Shown one piece after another: positions 27,095-36,116 of a stretch of 46,325 bases of DNA. Source of the stretch: Methanomicrobiales archaeon (lineage in GTDB: Archaea > Halobacteriota > Methanomicrobia > Methanomicrobiales > Methanospirillaceae); assembly GCA_013415565.1 (NCBI GenBank), contig JAAEET010000006.1, positions 1 to 46,325 on the forward strand, given 5' to 3'. Under the pieces are notes generated by a model that did not search any database, was not told the origin of the DNA, and saw only the letters and a program-made list of their open reading frames with translations. Numbering within the stretch: position 1 is the stretch's first letter; every line of letters begins with the position of its first letter. The translations under genes were made by a program, and so were the position numbers.

Positions 27095-27113
27095 TCTTTT
27101 TGGGTTTCTTTTC
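27095..27113 (+). terminator. Oligo-T terminator
   Basis: Several T runs within 19 nt, starting about 12 nt after the stop of the RHH-like gene, fit an archaeal intrinsic terminator. Confidence 0.5.
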
Positions 27114-27210
27114 CGTCATATCGTTCCTGCCGGATTCCGGTGACGGTATCCCCGGTCTCTTCCGCCAGGTTCTTGCATGCGGGAGATAAGATCAGGATAA
27201 AGGAGCAGCT

Positions 27211-28902
27211 ATGGAAACCGGACAACCACCGATGCGGAACGAGCACCTGATCCGGGTGGCACGAGGGATCGTGCCCGCCGATATCCTCTTTTCCAACGCC
27301 GAACGCTTCAACCCGATCACTGGTGCCTGGGAACCGGGAGATTTTGCGGTTGCCGACGGGGTGGTAGTCGGCTCGGGATCATTCCGGGCGAAGACCGAAC
27401 TGAATCTGAAGAACCGGAGGGTCATTCCCGGGCTGATCGATGCCCACGTGCACATCGAGAGCTCCCTCCTCTGCCCGCCTGAATTTGCACGACTGGTGTC
27501 CGCCCACGGTACCACCACGGTCATCGCAGATCCCCACGAGATTGCCAATGTCTGCGGTGCCGACGGCATCTCATTCATGCTGTCATTCCGGGAGAAGCTG
27601 CCCCTCGATATGTTTGTCATGCTGCCATCCTGCGTCCCGGCAACACCCCTCGACATCGGAGGGGCGGTCCTGGATGCCGCAGATCTGGCGCCATTCCGGG
27701 ATCAGGACGGGGTGCTCGGTCTGGGAGAGATGATGAATGTCCCTGGTGTGCTGGCCGCCGATCCCCGGGTCATGGAGAAGCTGGACCTCTTTCCTCTTGT
27801 CGACGGGCACGCACCCCTCCTTTCCGGAAAGGATCTCGCTGCCTACATCATCGCCGGAATCCAGAGCGACCACGAAAGCACCGGGCTCGCAGAGGCGGAA
27901 GAGAAACTCTCGCAGGGCATGTTCCTTTTCATCAGGGAAGGTTCGACCGAGAAGAATATCGGCGCCATCGCCCCGCTCATTTCCCGCCTGACCTGTCCCC
28001 GCCTCTCGTTTGCGACCGACGACCGGCACGTGGATATGCTGGCAGATGAAGGGCACATCGATGACTGCATCAGGAAGGCACTCGCCTCGGGTGTTGAGCT
28101 TGAATCCGCCCTCAGGATGGCGACCCTCTCTCCTGCCGAGCGTTTCAGGCTGGATGACCGGGGAGCGCTCGTCCCCGGCCGGATTGCTGATTTCTGCCTT
28201 CTTGCCCCCGGCAGCACGTTCGCTGTCGAGAAGACGTTTAAGAGGGGCAGACCGGTCATGGCGGAACGGGGGGAACCCTGCAGTCCGGTTCCGGGTAATT
28301 TCCGATGCGTGGCTCCGCAGCCCGCCGATATCACCCTCGGCGGATCCGGGCGTGCCAGCGTCATCGGGCTCATCCCCCACCAGATCGTGACCGAACATCT
28401 GACCGTTCCGATAGAATCCGGGGGAATTCCCGACACCGAACGGGATATCCTTAAAGCCGTGGTCTGCAACCGGTATTCCTCCGGCCGGTTCGGCACCGGC
28501 CTCGTGCACGGGTTCGGGCTCGGGTCGGGGGCGATCGCCGGCAGTGTCTCCCATGACGCCCACAATATCGTAACGGTAGGGGTCCGTGACGAGGATATCT
28601 GCCGTGCCGTCTCCCGGGTTATCAGCTCAGGGGGAGGACTTGTCGTTGTCGACGGACGGAATGAATCGTTCCTGTCGCTGGAGTGTGCCGGGCTGATGTC
28701 GGTCCGGCCCTGGGAGGAGGTGCATGAGGGTCTCCGAAGGCTGATCCGCCACGTTGAACGCCTCGGAGGAAACGGGGATGCATTCATGCACCTCTCTTTC
28801 CTTGCCCTGACGGTCATCCCGCACCTGCGGATTACCGACCGGGGCCTCTTTGATGCCGACCTGTTCCGGGATATCCCCGTATTCCCCGGTCACCAGCTTT
28901 AA
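27211..28902 (+). CDS. ade: Adenine deaminase
   Basis: This amidohydrolase converts adenine to hypoxanthine for purine salvage. The 563-residue protein has the metal-binding DAHVHIESS motif at about 76-84 and ADPHEIANVCG, followed by LGLGEMMNVPGVL, DGHAPLLSG and FATDDRH, which together supply the metal and catalytic ligands of the Ade family. The C-terminal domain (about 400-563), with GFGLGSGAIAGSVSHDAHNI, is specific to this family and rules out a plain dihydroorotase. AAAGGAG precedes the ATG. It looks monocistronic. Confidence 0.95.
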   Translation: METGQPPMRNEHLIRVARGIVPADILFSNAERFNPITGAWEPGDFAVADGVVVGSGSFRAKTELNLKNRRVIPGLIDAHVHIESSLLCPPEFARLVSAHGTTTVIADPHEIANVCGADGISFMLSFREKLPLDMFVMLPSCVPATPLDIGGAVLDAADLAPFRDQDGVLGLGEMMNVPGVLAADPRVMEKLDLFPLVDGHAPLLSGKDLAAYIIAGIQSDHESTGLAEAEEKLSQGMFLFIREGSTEKNIGAIAPLISRLTCPRLSFATDDRHVDMLADEGHIDDCIRKALASGVELESALRMATLSPAERFRLDDRGALVPGRIADFCLLAPGSTFAVEKTFKRGRPVMAERGEPCSPVPGNFRCVAPQPADITLGGSGRASVIGLIPHQIVTEHLTVPIESGGIPDTERDILKAVVCNRYSSGRFGTGLVHGFGLGSGAIAGSVSHDAHNIVTVGVRDEDICRAVSRVISSGGGLVVVDGRNESFLSLECAGLMSVRPWEEVHEGLRRLIRHVERLGGNGDAFMHLSFLALTVIPHLRITDRGLFDADLFRDIPVFPGHQL

Positions 28903-28909
28903 CCTGCCT

Positions 28910-29674
28910 CTAAAATCCCGGCATTGTGAACGGCACGGCGGTGCTTCCGGAGAAGAGGAGAAGGAGCAGTGCGATGATGACCGGCTGATGGACCAGGTAG
29001 ACTGCCAGTGAGTGCCTCCCGAGGAATTCAAGCGGCGCGAAGGACACGGGGGAAAAGCCCGGTCTCCTTTTGCCACGAGGGTAGATCACGGAGCCTGCAA
29101 AAACCCCGATCAGCACGACCCCCATCCAGGGAAAGATCGGGGTATAGTCAACGCTCGCAAACAGCGGGGGATGGATGCCGGACCAGAGCAGCCACCCGCT
29201 TCCCCTGATCCCGGCCACGACCGGGCCGAGCGCAATGAAGACCGCGCCGAGAAGAAGGTTCTGCCAGGTGAAGCGGGAATACAGCGGACTTGCCATAACC
29301 GCCAGGCCGATCAGGTGCAGGATGCCGAACCGGATGAACACCGAGGGGATAAGGAGCCAGGTGACCAGGGTAATCCCCAGGCCGAGGGCGAAAATGAATG
29401 CTCCCCGGGAAAAATATTTCATCACAAATTCCCGCCGTGTCAGCCTGGTTTCCGCATACGCCGCACTGATAGAGAGGGAAAGGCCGACGAGGAAGAGAAA
29501 GAGCCCGGCCGTCGAGAGAGCAAGGAGCCTGAAAAACCCGGTGGTGACATTGAGCGGAGCTATGCCCAGGAACCGGAGGTCAAAGGCGGTATGGAACACC
29601 ACCATCATGATCACCGCAGCACCCCTCGCAATGTCAATTTCCGGAAACCTGGCCGGCACGTGGGATATCTTCAT
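28910..29674 (-). CDS. DUF1624-type membrane protein (heparan-alpha-glucosaminide acetyltransferase-like)
   Basis: This is a predicted multi-span membrane protein of 254 residues and seven or so helices. The N-terminus reads RFPEIDIARGAAVIMMVVFHTAFDLRF, the hallmark of the DUF1624 / acyltransferase-3-like group, with a conserved His in the first helix (about 26). A C-terminal LEFLGRHSLAVYLVHQPVII matches the same families. Such proteins usually transfer acyl groups to sugars at the membrane, but activity has not been shown for archaeal members. Longer in-frame starts exist (to 29749); the ATG at 29674 is chosen because it begins near the conserved region. It runs toward the adenine deaminase gene. 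Confidence 0.82.
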   Translation of the reverse strand: MKISHVPARFPEIDIARGAAVIMMVVFHTAFDLRFLGIAPLNVTTGFFRLLALSTAGLFLFLVGLSLSISAAYAETRLTRREFVMKYFSRGAFIFALGLGITLVTWLLIPSVFIRFGILHLIGLAVMASPLYSRFTWQNLLLGAVFIALGPVVAGIRGSGWLLWSGIHPPLFASVDYTPIFPWMGVVLIGVFAGSVIYPRGKRRPGFSPVSFAPLEFLGRHSLAVYLVHQPVIIALLLLLFSGSTAVPFTMPGF

Positions 29675-29835
29675 GTCTGCCAGCCAGAAGAGTCGGCGTG
29701 GGGCGCAATAAGCGCATCGTCTCCTCCCTGCACCAGGAGAAAACATCAATCTTTAACTGATCCCGGGAGCCACATACTCGTACGGCAGTCGGCTGCGGGT
29801 CGGTGCCGCATACAAGAAGAACGGGAATGTGCACC

Positions 29836-30417
29836 ATGATTGAACAACTGATCCTCGGAAATTTGAAATTCCGGGAGACCGACTTTGACAAGAATAGCGA
29901 GCTGTATAAGAACCTGGTGCTCGGCCAGAAACCGAAAGTGCTCTGGATCGGCTGTTCCGATTCCCGGGTCCCGCCGGAGCGTATCACCAGCCAGCCGCCG
30001 GGTGAGATCTTTGTCCAGCGCAACATCGGCAATATCATTCCGGTCCATGACTGGAACTTCGCCACCGTGCTCGAATATGCGGTGGCGCACCTGAAAGTCA
30101 CGGATATCGTCGTCTGCGGTCATTCCGATTGCGGTGCCATGAAGGCCCTCGACAAGGAAAGCAACGACGCCTATATCCCTCTCTGGCTGAACAACGCCCG
30201 TGAGGTGAAAGACAAGGTCGATGCCCGGATCAAACCGCCCCAGACACCTGAGGAGAAAAAGGAGCGGTCACGCCAGATCGAGACCGAGAATATCAGGCTC
30301 CAGATTGCCCACCTCAAGACCTACCCGATCGTGAAGAGTGCACTCGAGGCCGGAAAAATCCAGATTACCGGACTCTACTACAATCTGGAGACCGGGATAC
30401 TGTCCAAGGTGGACTAA
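29836..30417 (+). CDS. Beta-class carbonic anhydrase
   Basis: This is a zinc enzyme interconverting CO2 and bicarbonate, useful to a methanogen for CO2 supply to carboxylases and the methanogenic pathway. The 193-residue protein has zinc ligands C40, H96 and C99 in WIGCSDSRVPP and CGHSDCGAM, and the D42/R44 dyad. There is an insertion rich in charged residues (KPPQTPEEKKERS, about 138-150). Start: the ATG at 29836 has GGGAA about 9 nt upstream; an in-frame ATG at 29827 sits almost on that site. The stop overlaps the stop of the converging YuzD-like gene. Confidence 0.95.
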   Translation: MIEQLILGNLKFRETDFDKNSELYKNLVLGQKPKVLWIGCSDSRVPPERITSQPPGEIFVQRNIGNIIPVHDWNFATVLEYAVAHLKVTDIVVCGHSDCGAMKALDKESNDAYIPLWLNNAREVKDKVDARIKPPQTPEEKKERSRQIETENIRLQIAHLKTYPIVKSALEAGKIQITGLYYNLETGILSKVD

Positions 30418-30761
30418 CCCCGCGAGAAAACCCGCTCGAGCTCCTTCTGGAGCAGGGGGAGGGATATCCTCCCCATCGGGACATACTCTCCGTTCACCAG
30501 GATGATCGGTAGCGGAGGGTAGTGCTCCTCTATGATCTTCTCGATATAGGGAGGGACGCCGTCGTCGATCAGGGTGAGCTCCATCACCACCCGGTCTGCA
30601 TACTCGGCTTTGATCTCGGTTGCCAGGGCATCAAAGGCAACGACCAGTTTTCCTGACGGATAACAGTCGTACAGACCGCAACTCCGGGTATTGTCACAGG
30701 GGAACGGGGAGCATGCGATGTCCTTCAGGCCGATGACCTCGACCCGTACGGGATAATCCAT
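30414..30761 (-). CDS. YuzD-like thioredoxin-fold protein
   Basis: This 115-residue cytosolic protein has the layout of DUF1462/YuzD thiol-disulfide proteins: a first strand (VRVEVIGL), a cysteine-rich turn, a helix (FDALATEIKAEY), a strand (VVMELTLIDD), and a late PLPIILVNGEYV strand with a cis-Pro-like position. It has four cysteines, C17, C22, C28 and C33, in place of the single CxxC of thioredoxin, so it may hold a metal or two disulfides. It lies 74 nt downstream of the disulfide reductase gene in the same direction. Its link to that system is inferred from position. Confidence 0.68.
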   Translation of the reverse strand: MDYPVRVEVIGLKDIACSPFPCDNTRSCGLYDCYPSGKLVVAFDALATEIKAEYADRVVMELTLIDDGVPPYIEKIIEEHYPPLPIILVNGEYVPMGRISLPLLQKELERVFSRG

Positions 30762-30835
30762 ACTATCAGGTTGGAGGAGAGCCTATTTTATCATTCAGAT
30801 GCGAACACCCCGGGATTCCGGACGGGGGGTCCCTC

Positions 30836-31345
30836 TCAGAGGAACCGCTCGAACCGATCCTGCTTTGCTTTGCAGATCGGACAGACCAGCGGAGGATTCT
30901 CCATGGCACAGAGATACCCGCAGACGCGGCACCGCCAGACCGGATACGCGGTCTTTATCGAACCACCCGTGCTCCGGCTCATCCTGGCTGCTTTCCGTTC
31001 CACCCGCGGCGGCCTGCGTTCCGGAATGGAGCCGACCGGGAGATTACCCGCAATGACATCGCTGCTGACATAGAGTGCGCAGTAACAGGCGCCATGCTCG
31101 TTCAGGTCGGGATCGCGGTAATCGCAGGGACAGATGATATCGAGATCTTCTTCCTTCTTCCCTGCAGCGATACGACAGGGGCAGGCCATGTATCCGTACC
31201 GCTGCTCATTCACCAGCAGCCCCCTCACCAGGTTCCGGGTGAATGCCACGTCGGGATTGAGATGATATCCCCCTTCTTCTGCGTCACGGCCCAGCTGCCG
31301 GTGTCGGGCATCGATCTCCGCATCCGTGATCCCGGGAGCAATCAT
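30836..31345 (-). CDS. Ferredoxin:disulfide reductase (FTR catalytic domain fused to rubredoxin)
   Basis: This is a 169-residue fusion. Residues 1-95 are the ferredoxin-thioredoxin reductase catalytic domain with the three paired motifs CPC (55/57), CPC (72/74) and CYC (87/89), which supply a [4Fe-4S] cluster and an adjacent redox-active disulfide. Residues 136-169 form a rubredoxin-like domain with cysteines 139, 142, 155 and 158. Related fusions in Methanosarcina (FDR) reduce disulfides with ferredoxin electrons. It overlaps the glutaredoxin-like gene by 4 bp, so that protein is the likely electron acceptor. Confidence 0.93.
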   Translation of the reverse strand: MIAPGITDAEIDARHRQLGRDAEEGGYHLNPDVAFTRNLVRGLLVNEQRYGYMACPCRIAAGKKEEDLDIICPCDYRDPDLNEHGACYCALYVSSDVIAGNLPVGSIPERRPPRVERKAARMSRSTGGSIKTAYPVWRCRVCGYLCAMENPPLVCPICKAKQDRFERFL

Positions 31346-31620
31346 CGCAGGGCCTCCCGGATCTCCTGTTCCCGGAACCCGACAATGACCTTCCGGTTGT
31401 CGATGACCAGGGTCGGAAACGAGCCGTGGGGATTGAACCGTTCGACTTCCTGGAGAGCCTCCTCGAGTTCGTCTTCAGGAAGAAGATCGACGTAAACGAA
31501 GCTGTGATCCACACCGATCTCTTTCAAGAGAGCCTTGGTCTTCGCACACCATCCGCAGGTTGAAAGCGCATACAGGACAACGGTTCCCTTCCTTGTTCCG
31601 GGGACATGCTCCATCTTCAT
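31342..31620 (-). CDS. Glutaredoxin-like protein
   Basis: This is a small dithiol protein of 92 residues with one glutaredoxin fold: active site C22-G-W-C25 in [13 protein letters not shown], the substrate-binding FPTLVI (cis-Pro) motif, and the C-terminal [10 protein letters not shown] helix region. The first of three or four minus-strand redox genes, it overlaps the ferredoxin:disulfide reductase gene by 4 bp, suggesting the reductase reduces it. GGAGAG lies 8 nt before the ATG at 31620; an ATG at 31614 is an alternative. Methanogens do not make glutathione, so ferredoxin is the more likely reductant. Confidence 0.92.
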   Translation of the reverse strand: MKMEHVPGTRKGTVVLYALSTCGWCAKTKALLKEIGVDHSFVYVDLLPEDELEEALQEVERFNPHGSFPTLVIDNRKVIVGFREQEIREALR

Positions 31621-31656
31621 AACGTGGTCTCTCCAGTAGTAGGATGGCCGGAAGAC

Positions 31657-31666
31657 CTATTTAAGG
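31657..31666 (-). promoter_or_regulatory. Promoter of the thiol redox operon
   Basis: CCTTAAATAG on the minus strand lies about 41 nt before the glutaredoxin start, giving a leader of about 15 nt with its GGAGAG site. It sits back to back with the acs operon promoter. Confidence 0.55.
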
Positions 31667-31739
31667 GTATCAAGCATCCGGATCGACCGGATACGAAGGA
31701 GGGGGACGGTCCCCCCTGCTGATTCGGACGATCCAAACT

Positions 31740-31747
31740 CATATACC
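31740..31747 (+). promoter_or_regulatory. Candidate acs operon promoter
   Basis: CATATACC lies about 43 nt before the acsB ATG, with an AGGGTG ribosome site between. It is a weak match to the TATA consensus. Confidence 0.4.
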
Positions 31748-31786
31748 GGGAGGCGCAGATACAATGAATGACAGGGTGTGCTTCCG

Positions 31787-33817
31787 ATGATCCACGTTGA
31801 AAATGCGATAATTTCAGGAAATAAGTCGTTTAAAGAGAGAATGGAACAGCTCTCCGGAACGTTCTCCTACGAAGAGACCGCCTACCACCTGCCGGTCACC
31901 TATGCACTCACCGGAACGGCGGTCCATTCGGCAGACGAGGCCCGGGCAGCGTTCCGGGCCACCGGTGAATCTGCGCTGGTCGCAGCCGAATGCCTGACCG
32001 CCGCCACAGAGGCCGCGGGGAAGGGAGCCCCGCCCCCCTATACCGGGTTTCTGCCGGACGCCGTACTCCGGACGCTGGGGTATTCGCTGGTGGACGGGAG
32101 TATCCTCGGCCTGGCCGTCGTTGCCGGAACACCGCAGTCTCCGGATGCTGCTGCGGCCCTCTGCAGGGAGCTCCAGGAAAAATACATGCTCACCTTCCTC
32201 TCGGGCGGTATTGTTGACAGCCTTACCGGTGCGGGGGTGAAAGTAGGGCCCGAGCTGCGGCTGGTCCCGCTTGGAGACCGGCCGTCCTCTGCCATCCACT
32301 TCATCGATATCATCGCACGGGTGGCCATGATGTTTGGCGGGGTGGCCCCGGGAGACGCTGACCGGCTGCTTTCCTATGCACAGGAGCGGGCGAAAGCGAT
32401 CGCCATCGTGTTTCCGGGGCTCGGGGACGATGAGACCGCGATGTTTGATGCCTTCCGTCTCCTCGGCATTCCGATCCTCTCTGCAGGTGAATACGAAGGA
32501 AACGAGTGGATCCGGGTGAGTGTATCAGAGGCTGTCAGGACCGGGATGGACCTCAAGGGGATCAAGGTGAGCGTCACCGCAATCCCCATTCCCATGGCCT
32601 GTTCCCCGGCATTCGAGGGCAAGAGCATCAGGAAAGAGGAAATGTTCGTCGAATTCGGCGGGGGGCGTTCCCCGGCGTTCGAGCTCCTCCGCTGCCGGCC
32701 GGTATCGGAGGTCGAGGACGGAAGGATCAGGGTCATCGGGCCTGAAATCGGGGAGCTGAAGGCAGGATCGGCCGTACCGCTCGGCATCATCGTGGAGGTC
32801 GCGGGGAAAGCCATGAAGAAGGAGTACGAACCGGTGCTTGAACGGCGGATCCATAACTTCGTGAACTACGGTGAAGGAACCTGGCACGTGGCCCAGCGGG
32901 ATATCATCTGGGTGCGGATCTCGAAAGACGCCGTCTCCCACGGGGTGCGGATCGAGCATCTCGGCAAGCTGATCGCGGCAAAGTTCCGGATGGATTTTCC
33001 CGACCTCCTCGACGCCGTACAGGTAACCCTGATCACCGATGAGCAGGAGGTTCTCGCCGCGAAAAAGGAAGCGGAGAGGGTCTACGAGGAGCGGGATGAA
33101 CGGATACGGGGCATGAAGGATACCGATGTCGACACCTACTACTCCTGCACCCTCTGCCAGACCTTCGCCCCGAACCATGTCTGCATCATCACTCCCGAGC
33201 GGCCGGCGCTGTGCGGGGCCATCACCTGGCTCGACGGGAAAATCGCCTACGAGATATCTCCTTCCGGGGCGAACCAGCCGGTTCCGAAGGGGAGGGTGAT
33301 CGATGCCGAACGGGGTGAGTTCGAGGGGGTGAACCGGTTCGTGAAAAAAGCTTCCCATGGCGAGGTCGCCCGCTGCTCCCTCTACAGTGTCATGGAGTAT
33401 CCCATGACGTGCTGCGGGTGCTTCGAATGCATTGCCGTCATGCTCCCGGAAGTGAACGGGTTCATGGTGGTCAACCGGGAGTACAAGGGTGACACTCCGT
33501 CAGGAATGTCGTTTTCCACCCTCGCGGGGACCATCGGGGGCGGAGCCCAGACCCCGGGATTTGCCGGTATCTCGAAGACCTTTATCCTGAGCAACCGGTT
33601 CCTCCAGGCAGAAGGCGGTATCGGACGGCTGGTCTGGATGCCGGCCATGCTGAAGGAAGAACTCGGGGAGCGCCTGGTCCGGAAGCTCACGGAGCGGGGG
33701 CTCCCGGGTATGTTCGACAAGATTGCCGATGAGAAGATCGCGGTGACCATCGAGGATCTCACTGCGTTCCTCGCCCGGATCGAGCACCCGGCCCTCGCCA
33801 TGAAGCCGCTCCTGTGA
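31787..33817 (+). CDS. acsB: Acetyl-CoA synthase, bacterial-type AcsB
   Basis: This enzyme condenses CO, a methyl group from the corrinoid protein and CoA at a nickel-iron A-cluster. The 676-residue protein is of bacterial length. It keeps the whole N-terminal region (about 1-300) that binds CODH and carries the CO channel in Moorella, which archaeal CdhC lacks. A-cluster residues are complete: CTLC, then C after 8 and C after 9 residues for the [4Fe-4S], and CCGCFEC for the distal nickel. The ATG at 31787 follows AGGGTG; a GTG at 31778 is in frame. It heads a six-gene operon. Confidence 0.95.
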   Translation: MIHVENAIISGNKSFKERMEQLSGTFSYEETAYHLPVTYALTGTAVHSADEARAAFRATGESALVAAECLTAATEAAGKGAPPPYTGFLPDAVLRTLGYSLVDGSILGLAVVAGTPQSPDAAAALCRELQEKYMLTFLSGGIVDSLTGAGVKVGPELRLVPLGDRPSSAIHFIDIIARVAMMFGGVAPGDADRLLSYAQERAKAIAIVFPGLGDDETAMFDAFRLLGIPILSAGEYEGNEWIRVSVSEAVRTGMDLKGIKVSVTAIPIPMACSPAFEGKSIRKEEMFVEFGGGRSPAFELLRCRPVSEVEDGRIRVIGPEIGELKAGSAVPLGIIVEVAGKAMKKEYEPVLERRIHNFVNYGEGTWHVAQRDIIWVRISKDAVSHGVRIEHLGKLIAAKFRMDFPDLLDAVQVTLITDEQEVLAAKKEAERVYEERDERIRGMKDTDVDTYYSCTLCQTFAPNHVCIITPERPALCGAITWLDGKIAYEISPSGANQPVPKGRVIDAERGEFEGVNRFVKKASHGEVARCSLYSVMEYPMTCCGCFECIAVMLPEVNGFMVVNREYKGDTPSGMSFSTLAGTIGGGAQTPGFAGISKTFILSNRFLQAEGGIGRLVWMPAMLKEELGERLVRKLTERGLPGMFDKIADEKIAVTIEDLTAFLARIEHPALAMKPLL

Positions 33818-33825
33818 GGCAGACC

Positions 33826-34776
33826 ATGACCATATCGACCCTCTCAGACTGGACCGGCGAGGTAGGGACCGTCACCATCGGTGCAACAAAAGCAGACGGG
33901 GGTACCCGGTCAGGGACCGTCACCATCGGGGGCGAGCGGGATCTTGCCTTCATCGGAAATCCCCCGACCGGCAACCGCCCCCTCATCGCCTACGAGCTTT
34001 GTGATGACCCGTCCCTCTGGCCTGCCCCGGTCATCCGGTTCCTCGGGGACCGGGCATCAGACCCCGCCGAATGGGCGCGTTTTGCCGCAGGGGAGTATCG
34101 CCCCGACCTGATCCGCCTCTATCTCACCAGCACCCGGAAGCGGGGTTTCTCCGCTTTCGCGGCGATCACGACCACGGTGGAAAACATCCTCCAGGCAACC
34201 GGCCTTCCCCTGATCATCGAAGGGAGCAACGATCCCGAACTTGACAGCGAGGTCTTCAGGAGAATCGGTGAAGCCGGTGAAGGGGAGCGTCTTCTCATCG
34301 GGACCGCCGAGGCGGGACGGTACCGGAGCATAGCCGCTTCGGCCATGGCCTTCGGTCACCTGGTGATCGCCCAGTCGCCCATCGACATCAACCTCGCCAA
34401 GCAGCTGAACATCCTCCTCCGTGAGATCGGGCTTCCCCACGATCGGATCGTGATCGACCCCTACACCGGGGCCCTGGGATACGGATTCGAATATTCCTAC
34501 TCGGTCATGGAGCGGATCCGCACGGCAGCCCTGAAAGGTGATGACGACCTGGCCATGCCGATGATCAGCTCGGCCATCGATTCGCTAACCGTCAAGGAAG
34601 TCAGGGAGGCCGATCCGTCCGCGAGCGACCGGACATCGGTTGCCTGGGAGCTCTATGCCATGCTCCCGGCAACGGTCGCCGGAGCCTCGATCGTCTGTGT
34701 CCGGCACCCTTCAACGATCCAGCCGCTGAAAGCCGCGATCGAAGCCCTCTGGTCGCCACCGGGAGGTGGTGCCTGA
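33826..34776 (+). CDS. acsD: Corrinoid iron-sulfur protein small subunit (AcsD)
   Basis: This is the TIM-barrel small subunit of the methyl-carrying corrinoid/Fe-S protein. The 316-residue protein has IRLYLTSTRKRGFS, the GLPLIIEGSNDPELDSEVF strand-loop, and QSPIDINLAKQLNILL with IVIDPYTGALGYGFEYSYSVMERIR, all conserved in AcsD/CdhD. It starts 8 nt after acsB, with GAGG upstream; a GTG at 33814 overlapping the acsB stop is the alternative. It is followed after 2 nt by acsC, so the heterodimer is made together. Confidence 0.93.
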   Translation: MTISTLSDWTGEVGTVTIGATKADGGTRSGTVTIGGERDLAFIGNPPTGNRPLIAYELCDDPSLWPAPVIRFLGDRASDPAEWARFAAGEYRPDLIRLYLTSTRKRGFSAFAAITTTVENILQATGLPLIIEGSNDPELDSEVFRRIGEAGEGERLLIGTAEAGRYRSIAASAMAFGHLVIAQSPIDINLAKQLNILLREIGLPHDRIVIDPYTGALGYGFEYSYSVMERIRTAALKGDDDLAMPMISSAIDSLTVKEVREADPSASDRTSVAWELYAMLPATVAGASIVCVRHPSTIQPLKAAIEALWSPPGGGA

Positions 34777-34778
34777 CC

Positions 34779-36110
34779 ATGGCGCTGAAAGCCCTCGACA
34801 TCTACAAGCTTCTGCCGAAGAAGAACTGCAAGGAATGCGGGGAGCCGACCTGCCTCACGTTTGCCATGAAACTTGCCAGCGGCAAGGTGAAGCCTGAAGA
34901 CTGCCCCTACCTCGATGAGAACGTACGCGAGATCCTTGGTGCCTCCACCCGCCCGCCGGTCCAGCGGGTCAAGCTGGGTGTCGGTGAGCGCTCGTTTGCC
35001 GTTGGAGATGAGATCGTCCAGTTCCGGCATGAAAAGACCTTTTTCCACGAACCGGGCATCATGACCGCCGTCTCGGATCTCATGGACCCCGATTCCATCC
35101 AGGCTGTGGTTGCAGATGTCCGGGACCACCTCCTGGTGCGGATCGGCCTCGACCTGCGCCTGAATGGAATTGCTGTCTGGTCCGCGAGCGGTTCCCCCGA
35201 CGCGTTTGCCACGGCAGTCGAAGCGGTCGAGGCAGTCGCCGAACTCCCGGAAGTCCTGATGGCGGAGGATCCGGCAGTCCAGGAAGCCGGCCTTGCGGTC
35301 TGCGGTAACTACCGGCCGCTGATTCATGCTGCGACCGGCGACCAGTACCGGGAGATGTGTGCCCTCGCCGTCAAGCACGGCTGCCCCCTGGCCATCCGTG
35401 CACCCGATCTCGATGCCCTTGCCGGACTTTCCGGGCTCTGCACCGCGGAGGGTGTATCCCACCTCGTCCTCGACCTGACCTCGCCCTCCCTCCACGATAT
35501 GCTGAACCAGGCCACTGCCGTCCGGCAGCAAGCCATCACCAGGACGGCCCCGGCACTGGGATACCCCGTCTTCCTCGACACCCGCCCGTGCGGGCTCCCG
35601 GACGCCGCCCTCATCTGCGGGGTGCTCAAATACGGATCGGTCCTGGTTGCCGATCCGCTCTCCGAGGCGTCCCGGAAAGCCCTCCTCGTCCTCCGGCAGA
35701 ACATCTACACCGATCCCCAGAAACCCATCCAGATCACTCCCGGAATCTACCGGGTCGGCAGCCCGGGACCGGACGCCCCGGTCCTCCTCACCGTCAACTT
35801 CTCCCTGACCTATTTCACCCTCCAGGGATACCTCGAGGCTTCCGGCACGGACTCGTTCATGCTTATCGTCGATACCGAAGGCCTCTCGGTGCTGACATCG
35901 GTCGCTGCAGGAAAACTCTCGGAGACGCTTGTCCGAGACTCCCTGAAGGAGTTCGCGGTCCCTGACCTGGTAAAACACCGGACCCTGATCATTCCCGGTT
36001 ACGCTGCACCGCTTTCAGGAAAAATCGAGGATGAGACGGGGTGGAAGGTACTCGTCGGACCGCGGGACGCTGCCGATATCGCTGAATTCCTCGAGAAGGA
36101 GTGGACCTGA
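34779..36110 (+). CDS. acsC: Corrinoid iron-sulfur protein large subunit (AcsC)
   Basis: This subunit carries a [4Fe-4S] cluster and the B12 cofactor and hands the methyl group to acetyl-CoA synthase. The 443-residue protein has the N-terminal cluster motif with cysteines 17, 20, 25 and 42 (NCKECGEPTC...DCPYL). A TIM-barrel middle and a C-terminal corrinoid-binding domain follow, the latter with TDSFMLIVDTEGLSVL and LIIPGYAAPLSG. The length matches bacterial AcsC (about 445). It lies between acsD and acsV with tiny gaps. Confidence 0.94.
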   Translation: MALKALDIYKLLPKKNCKECGEPTCLTFAMKLASGKVKPEDCPYLDENVREILGASTRPPVQRVKLGVGERSFAVGDEIVQFRHEKTFFHEPGIMTAVSDLMDPDSIQAVVADVRDHLLVRIGLDLRLNGIAVWSASGSPDAFATAVEAVEAVAELPEVLMAEDPAVQEAGLAVCGNYRPLIHAATGDQYREMCALAVKHGCPLAIRAPDLDALAGLSGLCTAEGVSHLVLDLTSPSLHDMLNQATAVRQQAITRTAPALGYPVFLDTRPCGLPDAALICGVLKYGSVLVADPLSEASRKALLVLRQNIYTDPQKPIQITPGIYRVGSPGPDAPVLLTVNFSLTYFTLQGYLEASGTDSFMLIVDTEGLSVLTSVAAGKLSETLVRDSLKEFAVPDLVKHRTLIIPGYAAPLSGKIEDETGWKVLVGPRDAADIAEFLEKEWT

Positions 36111-36116
36111 ATCAGT

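Noticed and set aside
27583-28817. Two long minus-strand frames (27583-28563 and 27843-28817)
   Set aside because: Both are antisense to the adenine deaminase gene and lack family motifs.
31787-33817. Assignment as archaeal CdhC
   Set aside because: The length of 676 residues with the full N-terminal region and the acsD-acsC-acsV-cooC context fit bacterial AcsB rather than the shorter CdhC.
34653-35978. 441-codon minus-strand frame
   Set aside because: It is antisense to acsC, which has a cysteine cluster and full-length similarity pattern.
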